Below are positions 1 to 13,295 of a stretch of DNA of 64,000 nucleotides, piece after piece; the stretch's first letter is position 1, and each line of letters opens with the position of its first letter. The stretch spans positions 74,355 to 138,354 of the forward strand of contig NW_019775532.1 of the NCBI RefSeq assembly GCF_001039355.2. Direction: 5' to 3'. Source of the DNA: Lingula anatina (Eukaryota; Brachiopoda; Lingulata; Lingulida; Lingulidae). Below the pieces are notes generated by a model. That model was not told the origin of the DNA. It saw only the letters and a program-made list of their open reading frames with translations, and searched no databases. A program made the position numbers and the translations under genes.

Positions 1-149
1 TTTTTACATGTAGATCACCATACATATTTTGTAGGATAGCCACATGGCCTCAAAATTGATACCGCCCTTCAGGGCAAAGACTCGTGAGGAGGAAGTCATT
101 TTGGGGGGCTATGTTGGGCTAAGTTCTAAAGACACCGTGGATTAGGGTG

Positions 150-530
150 TTTTTGTTAAAGGGGAAGAAAATTTGCCACCTGATTTCTACTACCGTCCCA
201 CAAGTGCTCAAAGGGGGGTGAGACTGGGGATTGCGCCAGCCAGTCCATCCTGTTGATTTATTGCTGGCGAAGCCGCTAGTGGTCTTCCCCGTCCCTTCGA
301 GGTGTGGCATTATTATCCTGAGAAATAAACGGATGATTCCTGTCCGCAGAAATGTTTTCTATTAATGACAAAAGGTGTTGGTCCAGGATTCCAATGCTGT
401 GCTGGTGATTGAGGTTCCCATACCCAGTACCAGTAATCAATACACCCCAAACTATTATTGTGCGTTGTGCGGACACGTTCTCTGTTAAATAGGCAGTGGC
501 TGATGTTCCCCATGCTCTCACTGTCCTCAC
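150..530 (-). pseudogene. Tc1-like transposase remnant, frameshifted and stopped
   Basis: The minus strand reads through the C-terminal half of a Tc1/mariner-superfamily DDE transposase. In order there is VWG (about 452-444), a GNLN..Q stretch, HLLSLIEN, the QDN..ATP block that holds the second catalytic Asp (about 320-300), an in-frame TAG, LRQQ, an in-frame TAA, then INRMDW and a block ending in FEHLWD (about 200). The order and spacing match Tc1 enzymes, where the last block is normally SPDLNPIEHLWD. The third acidic residue (E of FEHLW) is kept, while the usual SPD aspartate reads Val. Two stop codons make it a fossil. The N-terminal half is not recognisable upstream and no terminal inverted repeats were identified, so the full element boundaries are unknown. 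The Tc1-like call is secure; the exact family is not. Confidence 0.8.
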
Positions 531-560
531 TGTTTATGTTGCACATGGAGTCACCGGAAA

Positions 561-3500
561 ACACACGATGGCACCAGTTTCGACGTAAGGTCTATGCAAT
601 GGTTCTTGCAGACCTCACTCCTCTCCCTCGGTTTAACGAATTTTCTTTTGCTACCAAAGTGAATTAATAAACGTATAATGTGCAAACGCTTCGCAAAATG
701 ACACAAAAGAGTCCAAAGAATTATATCAATTTAGCTGATGATGCCACCAAATAATTTTTTCTATCAGTGATGAGGCTAGACGATGAAGACATTGCACTGT
801 ATTTGTGTGGCTGCAGTGTAGGCAGCATTTCCACACCACTAAAGATATTAAAGGAAAAGAATCTGATCATGCTGATTTTTTATAGGAACTTGTCTTTTTA
901 GTAAACAAAGCCACTCAGTAAATTGAAGGAAAACAGAATAATGGTTTAGTACAGATAAATACGGTGTATTTAAATAGTATTATATGTACAATAATATGAG
1001 TCACACAGACATCATTGAAGCATAAAGATCTGTCTAAAAACGGGTCAAAGGCCGTGTGTTTGTTCTTGGAGAAAAAGACAAATAAAAATAGTCAGTATAT
1101 TAACAAATTGTTTCTTGTTTGTTTCTTTCCATAGTCCAATTGCATTTGTATTGATTTTCAAATTTTTTTCTGTGACGAATCGCTAAGAAGACAACTTGGG
1201 AGTGCGATGTCTGTGAAGGGGATTGTGGTAGGAGTTCCAACGCATCATGTTTTAACTCACGTACAGATAAAGCTTAGTAAAGGATGAACAACGTTTTCAT
1301 AGACAGTGTTTTACGGGAGTTATGGAATACATTAAAATCTGTTAACATTGCTTTAGTTAAAAGGAAACCGTACGTATGGGGAATAGGGTCAACAAGGTAA
1401 ATGAAACGACAAAGGAGGGGAGGCAAATTTGTTGAACTTTTCCTTTTAAATATTCGTTTGTTGTCAAATTTATTTTCATTTATTTCTACTTTATTTCTTA
1501 CTTTACCCAGTATTCATTTACTTGTTATCTTAGTCATTTATAGTTAATAAACTTTGGTGCATTGTATACAGCGTCATTGAAACTGTTGTTTATTTCTCGC
1601 TATGAGATTGAGCTTAACAGGGATTCTTTGTCGTAAGACTGCATAACAGCAACCAAAATAAAAACAATATATCATCTGTCTTGGACATGAGGGTTGTCTA
1701 AATATAACTTTTTTACTTGTAGATCTGATGGAAAATTCTCTCATTGAAGTTTCTTAAGGGGGCGTTTTATTAGGGATCAGGATGTGAGGTGACAATAATG
1801 AACAGATCAGACAAAATCAAACCCCAAGAAAATCGATACTCAGTCATTGTAGGAGCTAGGTTTGTACAACATAGTGAACGCTGTTGAACATTTTTCTCAA
1901 TATTATCTCGCAGGCTACATGTGTACCCTGCAATAAACCACGACCTAAAATGCCTCTATGCAGTCGTGACAAAGGACACAGCGACAGGCAACAAGTTTCT
2001 AGGAAATTTCGTAATCTTCTATCCTTATAACCACTTGTGTCGTGTTATTCGTAATCAATGAGTTACATGAGGATAAGAGACAAAATAGACCCATACACTC
2101 TGAGCAACAGATATGCAACCATATACAAGACTACTTAATGAATTAAAATTAGAGGCTCTTTATTATGGTACAAGTAGGATCTAAATACACTTAAAGCCTG
2201 TGTTGGCAACACCAGGTGTGTGTCTCGTGCGCGTTTTGAGTAAGATTGTTAGAAGAATTCACAGATGCTAAGAGATGATGTGGAACAGCCATACCGTTTT
2301 GCCGACTTGCCGAACCTCTTGGTCGCAGAATGTTGCAGCCATGTTGACAATCAAAAGATAATTGAAAAAGGAAAACATTGAATATTTTCAACCCTAAGGT
2401 CTCCTAGATGTTTAAGTTGATACCCGACCTCTTCATCTATTTGCTTAAAAGGATAACAACCATTCATTTTGGCCAAAAAATGAATTTTCCTGGGGTAAAC
2501 AGCAATTTTCCCATATTTACCAGTGGTTAATGAATCCATTTCAACATTCAAAGTAAGTCCCTTTTTTTTTTTTAAGTTTTTGTGGTAAAATAGAATATAT
2601 TATATTTCTATGGGTTGTTTACAATGTATTCATTGTGAAATACAGATCTCATACGAAGAGTTGTTATCCCTTTAATATTGAAAAAAAAATCTTGAAGATT
2701 GTGGAAAACCGGAAGGGATGACTTAATCATGTGCATGTCGCTGTAATCCATGCTACCACTAAAATGGAAATTTTGTTCGCTACAGTTGTGCGGATATTGA
2801 ATTTTGCGTGTAAGCGCCTTGGTTTATTCAACTGGAGTGTCCAGATAATCTGAGAAAAGATTAAATGACATACCGTATATTATCAGTCAAAATCACGTTA
2901 ATTCTCATTAAACTTTGCATTCTAGTCTCTCTAGGCTATATTCAATAGAAACCTGCGTTTAGTGTGGACGTCGTTTTGAATTTAAATAAAATACATTGCC
3001 CAATTCAACTAGTCATGCAATGCTACTGAGAAGCAAAGACAAATGCTCTTTATCTCTTACTGTCTTTGGAATCAAATATAGGAAAACGGTGAAATTAATC
3101 CGCACGACGCGAATACGTTTAAATAAAAAAGAAGAATTGAATTGGCGCCATGAGATATTTATTAGTCTTCACATATCTTATACATGATACTATGGCGTGC
3201 ACGACAAACAAAGATTTACTTAGAAGTCAACATCCCTTGTTGACGGAGGCCAAGTACCAATCTACAAGTCTCTCATACAGTAATATATTGTTCATGAACC
3301 GCTCTAAAAGGTTTTCAACAATGATCGTTGATAAAATATGTGTGATATTCAAACATCTTGATTTCATCTGAGGGCATTTGCAAAGACGTTGGCTGCAACG
3401 AGGCAACCGAAGTCTGTGGGGAATAAGTGTCAGCCAGGAGTCACCTTGTCTCCTGAGGCTAATTAAATCAGTAATTTATTAATTTAGCCCCGTGATTGAT

Positions 3501-4552
3501 AGTCAGCGACATGGCACAAAAAAGACAAAAGGCTGTGACACGGTCACTTTGAAGTTAAGGGTTGAACAAAAAATGGAAGGGGACGTTAGTTTTATAGAAC
3601 CATATTATAGGTGACTGGGGTCATATTGTTTTTAATCCCAAATTCTCTATGATGAATACTCAAGCGCTGTGTTATGCTGCCAGCAATAAATTGAAGGAAA
3701 AGTAACTACGATAAATTGACAAAATACGTTGTGTCAGAATTGAACGCATTAAATGCACACCAGGCCTCTGATCATATCAAGCGAAGGCAAAAAAAAAAAC
3801 ACGTTCACTGATCACTGAGTTAATGATAATAATTGCTCGGCAGTATTCTTTACATTTCAGGCTAATAAAGACTATTACGCTGTAGTCATATAAAGTAAAA
3901 GACAATAAAGTGTGCATTAAAAGATTCTTATCTTAATGGAGTCTATTCAAAGCATCATTCCGATTTTGCCAGAATCCGCATTATAACGCCATCTCATTTC
4001 CCAGCGGAAGAGTGGAAACGATTTCAGGTTTCTTTGTTACAAATGATGAAAAAACACCGAGTTCTTGCATACAACATTCATGTGAAAAAAAGTCAAATGA
4101 AACCCAAGCACTTCAGGCAGTTGCCGACTCATATAGTTTCTCTTGTCTTTTGAATAACTGAATACGTAAAACACGGACTCCTGTTAGGCATTTGCCCAAT
4201 AACTGTGATTATTCGTGTCCTGTCAACTTCAAAAGTGTTGATTAAAGGCCAAATTTCCCCTTGATGTTATTTGCATCGTTCTACTTTCGTTTGGACGAAA
4301 TGTCACTGGATCATGTCCAACAAGACAGTATTAAAGAGAGTTGTGTTGTTAACTTTTGTATTAGCTGATATCTATGAAATACATAGAACGAGATTAATGT
4401 TTACAAAAACAAAAGTTTTATCTATAGTGTTTTTTCTGATGCTCTCTCAGATATGCTCTTGTCACTGGTGTTTTCTTGCGAAGAAGTTATTGATCCGCAG
4501 AATGCTCTGTACATTCACCGTTCAAATACTTGCATCGATCTTCCAATAAAAC
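561..4552. other. Intergenic, no gene recognised
   Basis: I see only short uninformative reading frames here. The stretch around 3400-3560 is less AT-rich than its surroundings and holds several TAAT-type motifs. It codes for nothing I recognise and could be regulatory, but nothing in the sequence proves it. Confidence 0.5.
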
Positions 4553-5755
4553 CTATAATTTGGTATTACGCGTATTGTGCGGACGAATGACATCTAAGGC
4601 CAGTGGTTTTGCGTACCCAGGTGCGCACACCCTCTTATACGAACACAACACTGATTTTGCTGTTTGGAGTAGTCTCCTAAATGCGAGTCTGAATTTGTTC
4701 CCAGTGATGTAGTAAATGATGAAATTACAGGCATGATGAGCTAGGCAAATCTCTTCAACGAATTTCCTTGCAGTAATGTAGGTAAAATAGGACTGCCAAG
4801 TTGAATCGGTGCGAATTTCTTCGTCTGAGAGGCATTTATTTCCCTGCGGAACCGCATAATGTACGGCATATACAATTGTGGCAGGAAAGGTAAGGGTTAT
4901 CACAAAGAACGAAACAGAAAGCAACATTACTGTGGAGGTGATTTTCGTACTCCCTTTGCTTTCATGGCGGGTGATGACACAATGTTTATTGTTTCCAGTC
5001 TTTTTGACAGCCACGGGTCCGTCTAATGACACTTTCCAGATGGCAATAATCACTCGAATATTTATAAATAGAATAACCAACGGCACAATAAAAAATATCA
5101 GCATCTCGCTACACCATGTCCATATGGTTCCCAAATCCCGCCCAAGAAAGGTCTCCTCTCTTAAAGTACAGGTCTTTCTCTGCGTGTCGTATTGCCATAG
5201 ATAAGCTTGGGCAGTACACAAAAGTAAAGCAAATGCCAACGCCAGAAATAATTTCTGAATGGTTTTTGCTTTTGTGCAAAGTAACGGACCTTTGAATGGG
5301 AGGCACACTACTACGTACCTATCCAGAGTTGCCCCAAGCACGAGCATCGGCGACAGGTACTGAGGCAGATAGTATGCCGCCATGAAAATCTCACACACAT
5401 ACCGTTGGTCCAGCGAACGAAGTCCCCAGGCAACCTTCAATTCCATACAAATGTGAAGTAACAGGAAACACAGATCTGATAAAGCCAAGGCGGACAAATA
5501 ATAAGCAGAATTGTTGTTCATTCGCATCCGACGTTTCTGCCAAATGGTGAAAGACACCGCATTCCCAAATATCCCGATTATGTACCATATTGGTGTTATT
5601 ACACGATCTGCGTACACAGCCACCGGATCAAACCTGGTCAGAATATCTAACCATGAATGTCTTTCAAAAAGTCCTTCTACACATTCTTCGCTGTCATTTG
5701 TTGGGCGACCCGGACAGGAACACAATGAAACCACACTAGTGAAGTTTGTTTCCAT
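4553..5755 (-). CDS. Rhodopsin-class G-protein-coupled receptor, probable neuropeptide type
   Basis: A single-exon frame of 400 residues with all seven membrane helices of a class A receptor. The N-terminus carries two glycosylation sequons (N4, N20). Approximate helices: TM1 52-73 with the GN motif (N65), TM2 85-106 with D94, TM3 118-145 starting at Cys121 and ending in DRY (145-147), TM4 168-187, TM5 215-240, TM6 272-297 with FP (290-291), TM7 330-350, then an amphipathic helix 8 (NKFRLAFRRLL). Cys121 can pair with Cys196 in the second extracellular loop. The TM7 NPxxY motif is changed to NFIIY (344-348). The layout, intronless structure and short loops resemble the expanded lophotrochozoan peptide receptors of the FMRFamide/TRH/ghrelin-receptor-like group; the ligand cannot be assigned. 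It should act at the plasma membrane through a G protein. The start ATG at 5755 gives a normal-length N-terminus. No shared regulation with the downstream PDE gene is evident. Confidence 0.9.
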   Translation of the reverse strand: METNFTSVVSLCSCPGRPTNDSEECVEGLFERHSWLDILTRFDPVAVYADRVITPIWYIIGIFGNAVSFTIWQKRRMRMNNNSAYYLSALALSDLCFLLLHICMELKVAWGLRSLDQRYVCEIFMAAYYLPQYLSPMLVLGATLDRYVVVCLPFKGPLLCTKAKTIQKLFLALAFALLLCTAQAYLWQYDTQRKTCTLREETFLGRDLGTIWTWCSEMLIFFIVPLVILFINIRVIIAIWKVSLDGPVAVKKTGNNKHCVITRHESKGSTKITSTVMLLSVSFFVITLTFPATIVYAVHYAVPQGNKCLSDEEIRTDSTWQSYFTYITARKFVEEICLAHHACNFIIYYITGNKFRLAFRRLLQTAKSVLCSYKRVCAPGYAKPLALDVIRPHNTRNTKL

Positions 5756-8700
5756 CCTTAGACGCAGTTCCAGATATTAAAATAGTTAAAGTTACGTTCA
5801 AATTCAATTTTGCTATAAGGACCTATCAGGCTTCTCGGGTTCCTATAACTAGATGGTGATGTCACAACCAATTGCTGTTGAATTGCCCAAAAAATACGCT
5901 ATATAGCAAACCCTGTTTGCTTGAAACTTAAACTGGGGTGTATAATATCACTCCTGTATCAAGAATTTTCCAATACAGAATCTTACAGAAGATATTGTAT
6001 TTTTGCTCTTGGTCGATCAGCCGTCTTCGTGTCGGTACATATACCTACTGACATCGCGACACCAATGACGTGTTTTAATAGCTCTGTGACAGAAGTATCC
6101 AATGACACGTTATGACCAGGTGCTATCCAATCACCAGAAACCTTGCATGATGCGATGTCTAAACAGTATACATGTACATACAGTCAACAATGTGTGCCAA
6201 CACCAGACAGAACGACATAACCTATGAGTCTTGTGCAGTGAACTATCCAATTATAAGGCCAGGCAATTTAGTATGAAGTGCTTGGAACTCTCGGCTGCGT
6301 TAAAGATTGATGGCTTGCTTGATTGACCCCGTTTTTTTATCACACGCTGCCCGCTATTGAATTAATTCGCTCCAAGTACACCCTGGTGTTCAGAGTTCTG
6401 AAAACGTCTCTATTTCCCCAAATGTCGTTGATGCCAATTCATGAAATATAAACGAATACTACAATTGTCTCTGTGTTTTGATTCACATTTAGTCTGTGTC
6501 AAAATTCAATCTAATAAAATGCAGTTAATCCAGTCTCCAGGCTGTTGAAATCGAAGTGTGACCAAATAGAATAGATTCGTCTTCCAACTTTGGGTATGGT
6601 CACCAAAGATGAGTTTAACTGGTCTACGCGTTCATATAGCTTAGTCGCCTTGACAGATTTTTTGACGGAGACGGTTTTTGCTGCATTTGGTCAAACTGAG
6701 CCATAACTTACTAAACAGGCTATAGGTTATCGTTTTATGGTTAGGGATGGGTTTTGACAAAAAAGTCCTGTCTACACGTTCATGTTTAGGTTAAAAGATA
6801 ACATTCAGTGTTCACTGATTAATTTCCTTTACATTTATATTACAAATGTTATTTTACCGATCACGTCATAATTGCGATTTTAGGGTTAAAAATTGCAAAA
6901 TAGGTTTTTCAAATTTCTCCTTTTTCTGAACATACACGAACACAGTCTCAAGCATATATAATGACTCCAATGAGTACTTCAAAACCCTGCCAGCAATTTC
7001 TTGTAGCCTTAGTTCAGATTTTTTTCGTTAATAAGGGTTTGTTTTGTCATGTATGTTGGTTCTTTTACGCCCTTGTTCTTCATTTGATTACAGTATCTAG
7101 GATCAGTAACAGAAGCAAATGAACTGTCTTGTTAAAATTTACATGTACGTTTTGTCTGTGAAACCAAGAAGTCAATGACTGATTCACAGAAAAGTATTAT
7201 CTTGTTGCTGATGAATACATTTGCATTGGACTTCACAATGTTGCTTGAGAATGGCATAGAGGAAGCCTGTTCACACGAGTTAATCAACAAGCATCCGAAT
7301 TACTAAGAAGATGAGTGATCGGCTGTAAACAAGCTTAATGAAGGAGGAGGGGGGGACTTTCCTACTACTACTACTTTGAGTAGGTAGTCGAGTCTTGACA
7401 GATTGTTATTTTTTCGTATGTAAAGACAATAAGTACACTCAAAATGCCATGTGCACGAAGTGATCACATATATCTCGGCCTTAGCCGTCTCAAATGTGCG
7501 TATGAAACAAGATCCAAGTGCTGATCTATCGAATGCCACACTTTAAGTGATACTTCTACACTTCGAACGCCACTGTGCTCTGTGGTGTTCTGAAAGTTGT
7601 GATATAATGATTTTGTTAAATCATTTTCAATTTATTACAGTGGTTTTGTGTCAAAATCCGAATCAGCGGATATGAAAATTCTGAAGGTAATACTGCAGGT
7701 TGGATATTTTATCTTAAATTAAAGGTCTTTTTTTATTCCTGTTGCATTCATTTAATTTATCTTCATAGCATCTTATTATACTTAAAACACAGGTCCAACT
7801 TTATCGTGTGAAGTAATATTGTTTTTTTTTTTTTTGGCAAAACATCATTTTCGGTTTCCTGATTTTCTCAGGCACCTGGACAGCTATAAACATGATTTTA
7901 ATGGTATTATAATACTTGAACAAAGTACCACAAAAGGGGTTCGGGGATTTTTTCCTTCAAACACTTACTGTTGATTTTATCCATAAAAAGGTTATTTTTA
8001 GTCCTATTTGAGTACAGTCCAACCTTAACACAACAGAATTCATTCTTCATTTTTACAAAACAGCTTATAAACATCAACAGTAAGTGGTTTTACACTCTTG
8101 CTAAAATGATTGTCATGTTGGAAGAGAAAATAACGGCCAAATAGAGCTTTAGCATATGGCACCTGCCTTCAGACGTGACCATCATCGATAAGGTTCCACG
8201 TTTCCCAAAATGAATAGCAGGCCATTCCTAGACAAGGCCACCACCGTGCCTGGTAGTTTCTATCACGCGTCTTCGGCAAACAAATTTATCATTGCTACTG
8301 CCCGCAATTACCAGAAGAAATGTGACAATTATCATAGTGAACTTTAGAGTTATAATTTTATTTCTTATCTTCAAAACATTTTACCAATTTAAGCAAATTT
8401 GTTCAATGCTCTTGATATATAAATAAATAAATAAATAAATAAATAATAACGATAGACAGTCACACGACTAACCGTCATTTCATAACACGTGGGATCAGCT
8501 GAAATCCACATTTGTCATTATTTTCTTGGAAAAATGATTTTCTCGTTTTGCCAAAAGTGTTTTAGTGTTTTCACACGCAATAGTTGTACTAAAACGCCCT
8601 CTATTTTAATAACGGTCTTGAAAGAACTATAGTAACACAATCTTTTGCGGCGTTCAAAGCGCATTGATTTGTAAATAGTTATGAAAGGTAACCAAGTTAC

Positions 8701-10578
8701 ATTTGTCTTGGTTCGGTTTTGAATAAAAAATCTGTAAATTATGTACAACCGAAAACAGCGCACTACGTTTTCTGAAAATCACTAAACTGGCTTTCAAACG
8801 GTTCTTCAGTACTTTAAAAAAAATCCACGTACATTACCCCGATACCCGATATATAAAATCCCTCTCCCGCATAATGCCCGTCTGAAGCACTGACATTTGA
8901 AAAATTACCATTTTCCACTTTCTCTTTTTATTACAATAAAGCAGACAGGCGCGTAAATGAGGCACATACATGTACTTATCAAACGAATCACTGCGTGTTA
9001 CGGATCTAACGAAAGCTACAGCGAATCTAATTCATTTGTGACGGTAATAAATGATATCTAAAAAGTTTTTTTTTTGTTTTCTGATTGCGTTCGCTTGCAT
9101 TCCCTAGTATCTTATTTGATGTTTAGGTCAAATTTATCAACCTTGATTAAAACGTGGTGCGTTATGTACACGCAGGTCTTAACCCGTGCTAGTTATTAAC
9201 TGTCACAGCATAGGTACTACATTAACAACGTATGTCTGATTCCATGCCTTTTCCTGGAAACATAGCAATTATTTCTGAGGAGTCGGGGGATTTAAACATG
9301 CCATCGACTGTTGACAGCTTATGAGAGCCATTTTATGGAGCTCGCCTCCTCTATCTGTATTTTCGTAATTTTCCTAACAAAACTCCTAAGGCGTTTGATT
9401 CAATGTGGCACAATGTATTCTTACAGGTTTTCATGGATCTTTTACTTAAAAGATAGAAATTGACCTTTTTTTTAAACCTAAAGCTGCATAACTGGCCTAT
9501 TGTGTTGCTATATATTTAAAAGAGCATGACCGCTGACAACCGAAAATTCGGCCACAGACTAACGCTGCAACATTGAACTATCATTGGCCATTTGTGTGTT
9601 CTGGAATATATATCTCTGCTCGCATTGAGAGTGGGAATCCTGGAATCGTCAGATGGCGCCATCCACATGGAAATTTAAAACATCAGTATGTCTAATTTCG
9701 AGTCCAAGTATAATTAAAGCCTAATTGAAATATAGCATGGTTCTGGACAAGCTGTAAACAAGTTCTGAATACGGCATGTCATCAACATGTAAATTGAGAT
9801 TTATGTCCATTCACAAAGGAAACAAAACAACAATGTTTTGCTTTGGTGCCACAGAAAAAAAACAATGATCAAGAAGATCGAATTATTCATTTAATAGAAG
9901 ACCAGAATCCAATTTCAGTAAAGTGTGTCTAGAAAATGATTCCATACTTAGTCCCAGGAGAGTGACATATAAACAGCCCTTCCAAATCGATGTATAATAA
10001 AACTGAGTATAAACCTTGTGGTAAAACCAACTTAGATAAGCAGAAAAACAAACAAAGTAAGACTGAAGAGAAAGCGACTGCACGTAGAATTGTCGAAAAC
10101 GTTTTGACGGACAAGTTTAAATGCTGCTTAAAACGGACGAAATCTGTAAGGCATAGTGATTGTATCTATAATTCCTTACCTGTAATAAACGATATCTCAA
10201 AACTGATTACACTATATTGATTACTTTATACTGAGAGTTTATCGATATGCGTACATATTGGTATATAGTTGATACATGTATGAAACTGTTAAATGCTTAC
10301 AAGTATGTTATAGCCTCCTATTGGTTGGTCTATACAAGACTACAAACAGAAACGATTTTATCATGTTTACTTTCGCTTTTATTAATAATAACTGCGATAA
10401 ACAATCGTCATACAGTGTACATGTTGGAGAAGCATATTACAAGTGATGAGATGATACATTTGCATATGTACAGCTGAACAGAGAGTATATATTTGTTTTA
10501 TAACACCGCGAAGAAAATGATCCCCTCATTGAACACCTTCTGATACCCGCCACTGAATGAACATTTGCCATTGCCGTC
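5756..10578. other. Intergenic, no gene recognised
   Basis: Upstream flank of the receptor gene followed by AT-rich sequence with no coding signal I can support. It contains a TAAA microsatellite (8418-8446). The patch 8150-8290 is richer in G+C but has no recognisable product. Confidence 0.5.
8418..8446. repeat. (TAAA)n microsatellite
   Basis: About seven perfect copies of the four-base unit. Confidence 0.95.
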
Positions 10579-10770
10579 TTAGGCCGCACTTATAACCAAG
10601 TTGATCTGCGTACTAGCTAGTCCGTGGATCAAATATGGCGTGCACTTGACAATGGATTCCCGCCTCCCACGCGCCCAGTCCCAGCAGGGCCACGCTTTTG
10701 AAAGGATCGCGCCATACTTGATCCGTGGACTAGTTTGTTCGCGGATCAACTGGTTCTGAATGCGCCCTTA
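10579..10770. mobile_element. MITE-like element with long terminal inverted repeats
   Basis: The left end (ttaggccgcacttataacc) and the reverse complement of the right end (taagggcgcattcagaacc) align for about 65 bases. Both arms carry shared inner blocks such as gttgatc and ggatcaa.tatggcg. The element is about 192 bp, has no coding capacity and could fold into a long hairpin. Parts of the arms (cattcagaa, gatcaaatatggc) recur in the element at 17740-18173, so the two look like related families. Confidence 0.8.
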
Positions 10771-12163
10771 GAGTTTGGATTTTTTTGTCTCAGTCACGCA
10801 GCAGGTCTATTTACTCAGTCGATTTTTATGCCCTGGACTATATGATTTCATGTTTGTAGAAATGCATTTGATGGCAGATAAGATGAATGTATTGTTTCGT
10901 TGGAGGAGTCTACACTTTATGTGTGACCAAGGGTATGTGAAGGTGATAGCGACCTTGGCTTGATAAGTGCCTTTCAGAAACTAAAAAATGCCTGCTTCCA
11001 CACTAGTTAGTACAACTTTCAAAATTTGTTTCCTTCTGTATTAAATCTTTTACCTTCATTCACCCCACACTATTACCTCTGTAGGTTAAACCGAGAACTT
11101 CCCAGAAGGCATGACAATAACAGCAGTAATTGTTAATTACAGCTGAACCACAGGAAAGACTCTTATAGAGAATCACGACTCCGTCACTGTTTCGGGGACA
11201 AAAGTGAAAGGTGAAATTTTAAGAAATAAACATTTTCAGAAATATCCATCACTTTGCATACTGTATTTTCAGGCAGAGTCAGGCGTAAAATAGAATCATT
11301 GATGTTGCCGAAAATGAGACAATATCAAGGAATAAGTGCAAAAGTTTAGGCCTAGGGTTTAATATAATTTCCTACACTTTTTCCTTGATACGTAACCAAA
11401 CGAGGATTTCATATTTTTCTTTTTTTCTTTAAGTTGCACTCGACTTATCTTTCGCCATTATAAACCAGATTAAATATGCGTGAATTCGAAATTCGAAGTT
11501 TTATTTTACTTTTAGCTAAAGAAATTAAACATTTTAAACTATTAGAAAACCATTTTGTATAATTGCCATCAAAATACAGAATAATAAATCCCTATTAAAT
11601 GTTCTCAGAAATCAATAATCTATTATTGTGGAAGAAATATTAAAAAAAAACAAAGGTAAGGCGGTGAAAGAAACCATGATTGCTAGTTTGTCCAAAATAA
11701 AAAGTTGATACGAGTTCACTGAAAAATTAGCTTCCTGCCTGTTTCCCTTTAAAGAACGTCATCACAATCCCGCGACACATAATTGCTCTCAACCAGAAAA
11801 GTAGGCGCCGACGTGTACAATTAACTCCTCAAGAATGACGGTGTAGTTCTATTTAAGTCATGTGAAATTCCCAAGGCGCACAGCTTGAAAATTCGAAAGA
11901 CTGTACAATCTTTAAATGTGTCTTTTAAAAGCGGTCATTTCTGTAACATCCAATTCCGTTTTCTTGTAAAAAGACTGAAACGAGTTCAAATTTCCAATGA
12001 AAAGGCACTAATAATGCAACCTGTAAATGCACCATATGAGACAAACACCATTCAGGTGTGACCTGGAAAAACTCCAGTATGCTCACCTAATCACAGTTTT
12101 AGTCAAATTTGCCTACAGGGATTATGCTTTCAGTTATTTCTATTGGTTCACAATATTCCCATA

Positions 12164-12168
<5 letters not shown>

Positions 12169-12208
<40 letters not shown>
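12169..12208. repeat. (CT)n microsatellite
   Basis: About twenty uninterrupted CT dinucleotides. The short frames crossing it in both directions are artefacts of the repeat. Confidence 0.97.
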
Positions 12209-12215
<7 letters not shown>

Positions 12216-13204
12216 CACATTATACAGTATTTGTTCGAAAATGTTATGTAATTGAAGGGTTTAGTGTTAGGGGACACCTGATCGCATAGCAGGGGTGAGC
12301 GTCCTACGACATTGCTTCCGGCGAACATGCATTTATCACCCCTGCGCCGATAAAAGGAATTGAAAATGGTAAAGCGGAAAGTCATAAGCAGCTAACAATG
12401 CAACCATTCTTTGGCAGTCATCTATCACAATTTATTTCTATTATCCGTTGTATCAAGGCTCTCCTAGTCATCTTCATTTCTAGGTATTACACGCGCTTTA
12501 ATAAAAAGCTTCATGTTACCACAGTTTCAACCATCCTTTATATTACAAGTAAACGCTTTCCAAGAAAAAAAACATCATTTGACTGTTTGTCAAGGTACAT
12601 GTAAGGTGAAATGTTTCGCTAAAATAATCTCCCATTGCAAAGCAAAACGATTCTAGGTAGGATTTGCCGTTCTCCCTTCTTTTTTAATACTTAAGCATAC
12701 ATGTACATCAGATATCCATTGTGTTCTGTTGATTGTTCTAATTGATTAATCGTCGTAGAGCCACCACTTAGTCTTTTTAATACTGCTTTATACATCGTCC
12801 ATATAAGTGTTATTCATGATAAAGACGATAATTAATTACTTAGTGAAGCAAATACTTAGTATATTGAAAGCCTATTATCCACCGTACAATCATGGGTTGG
12901 CTGATTAAAATACGTCCAATTAATACAGAATAACATTTGGTTAATATAAAAATGTATCAAATAAAAGAATAATGTGGAAAGCGGCGCGTTTTTTGACGAT
13001 ATAATAGTCATACTCCTGATGGACCTGTTTGCAGACAAAAACATGGATGCCACGTTTAAGATTTAGATAGAGGGGAATGGAAACGATAGTAATGATTTCC
13101 GTTTTATAGAAATTGGTTAACGTACACTTTGTGAAATAATCTGTTGGCGAACAGCATTTATGAGAACAATAATAATTTTATTGAAGGAGCGTAATTAATT
13201 AATT

Positions 13205-13295
13205 AATTGCTGGACACTGCTCCTACAAATCGTTACTAGATCAGCTTTGCTGATAGCATTGTTTGATAAACGATTAATCATTACGTTCTGGTATA
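13205..13295 (+). repeat. Diverged interspersed repeat, copy 1
   Basis: Shares about 85 bases with 14268-14345 in direct orientation. The common core includes tgctggacactgctcct and ttgctgatagcattgtttga. No coding content. Probably a fragment of a dispersed element. Confidence 0.7.

Noticed and set aside
3360-3560. Less AT-rich patch with TAAT motifs, considered as a conserved regulatory element
   Set aside because: TAAT motifs are expected by chance in AT-rich DNA; conservation cannot be judged from one sequence.
12140-12385. Open frames across the CT microsatellite, and similar ones at 43185-43569 and 35217-35540
   Set aside because: They exist only because dinucleotide repeats lack stop codons; the non-repeat parts are not recognisable.
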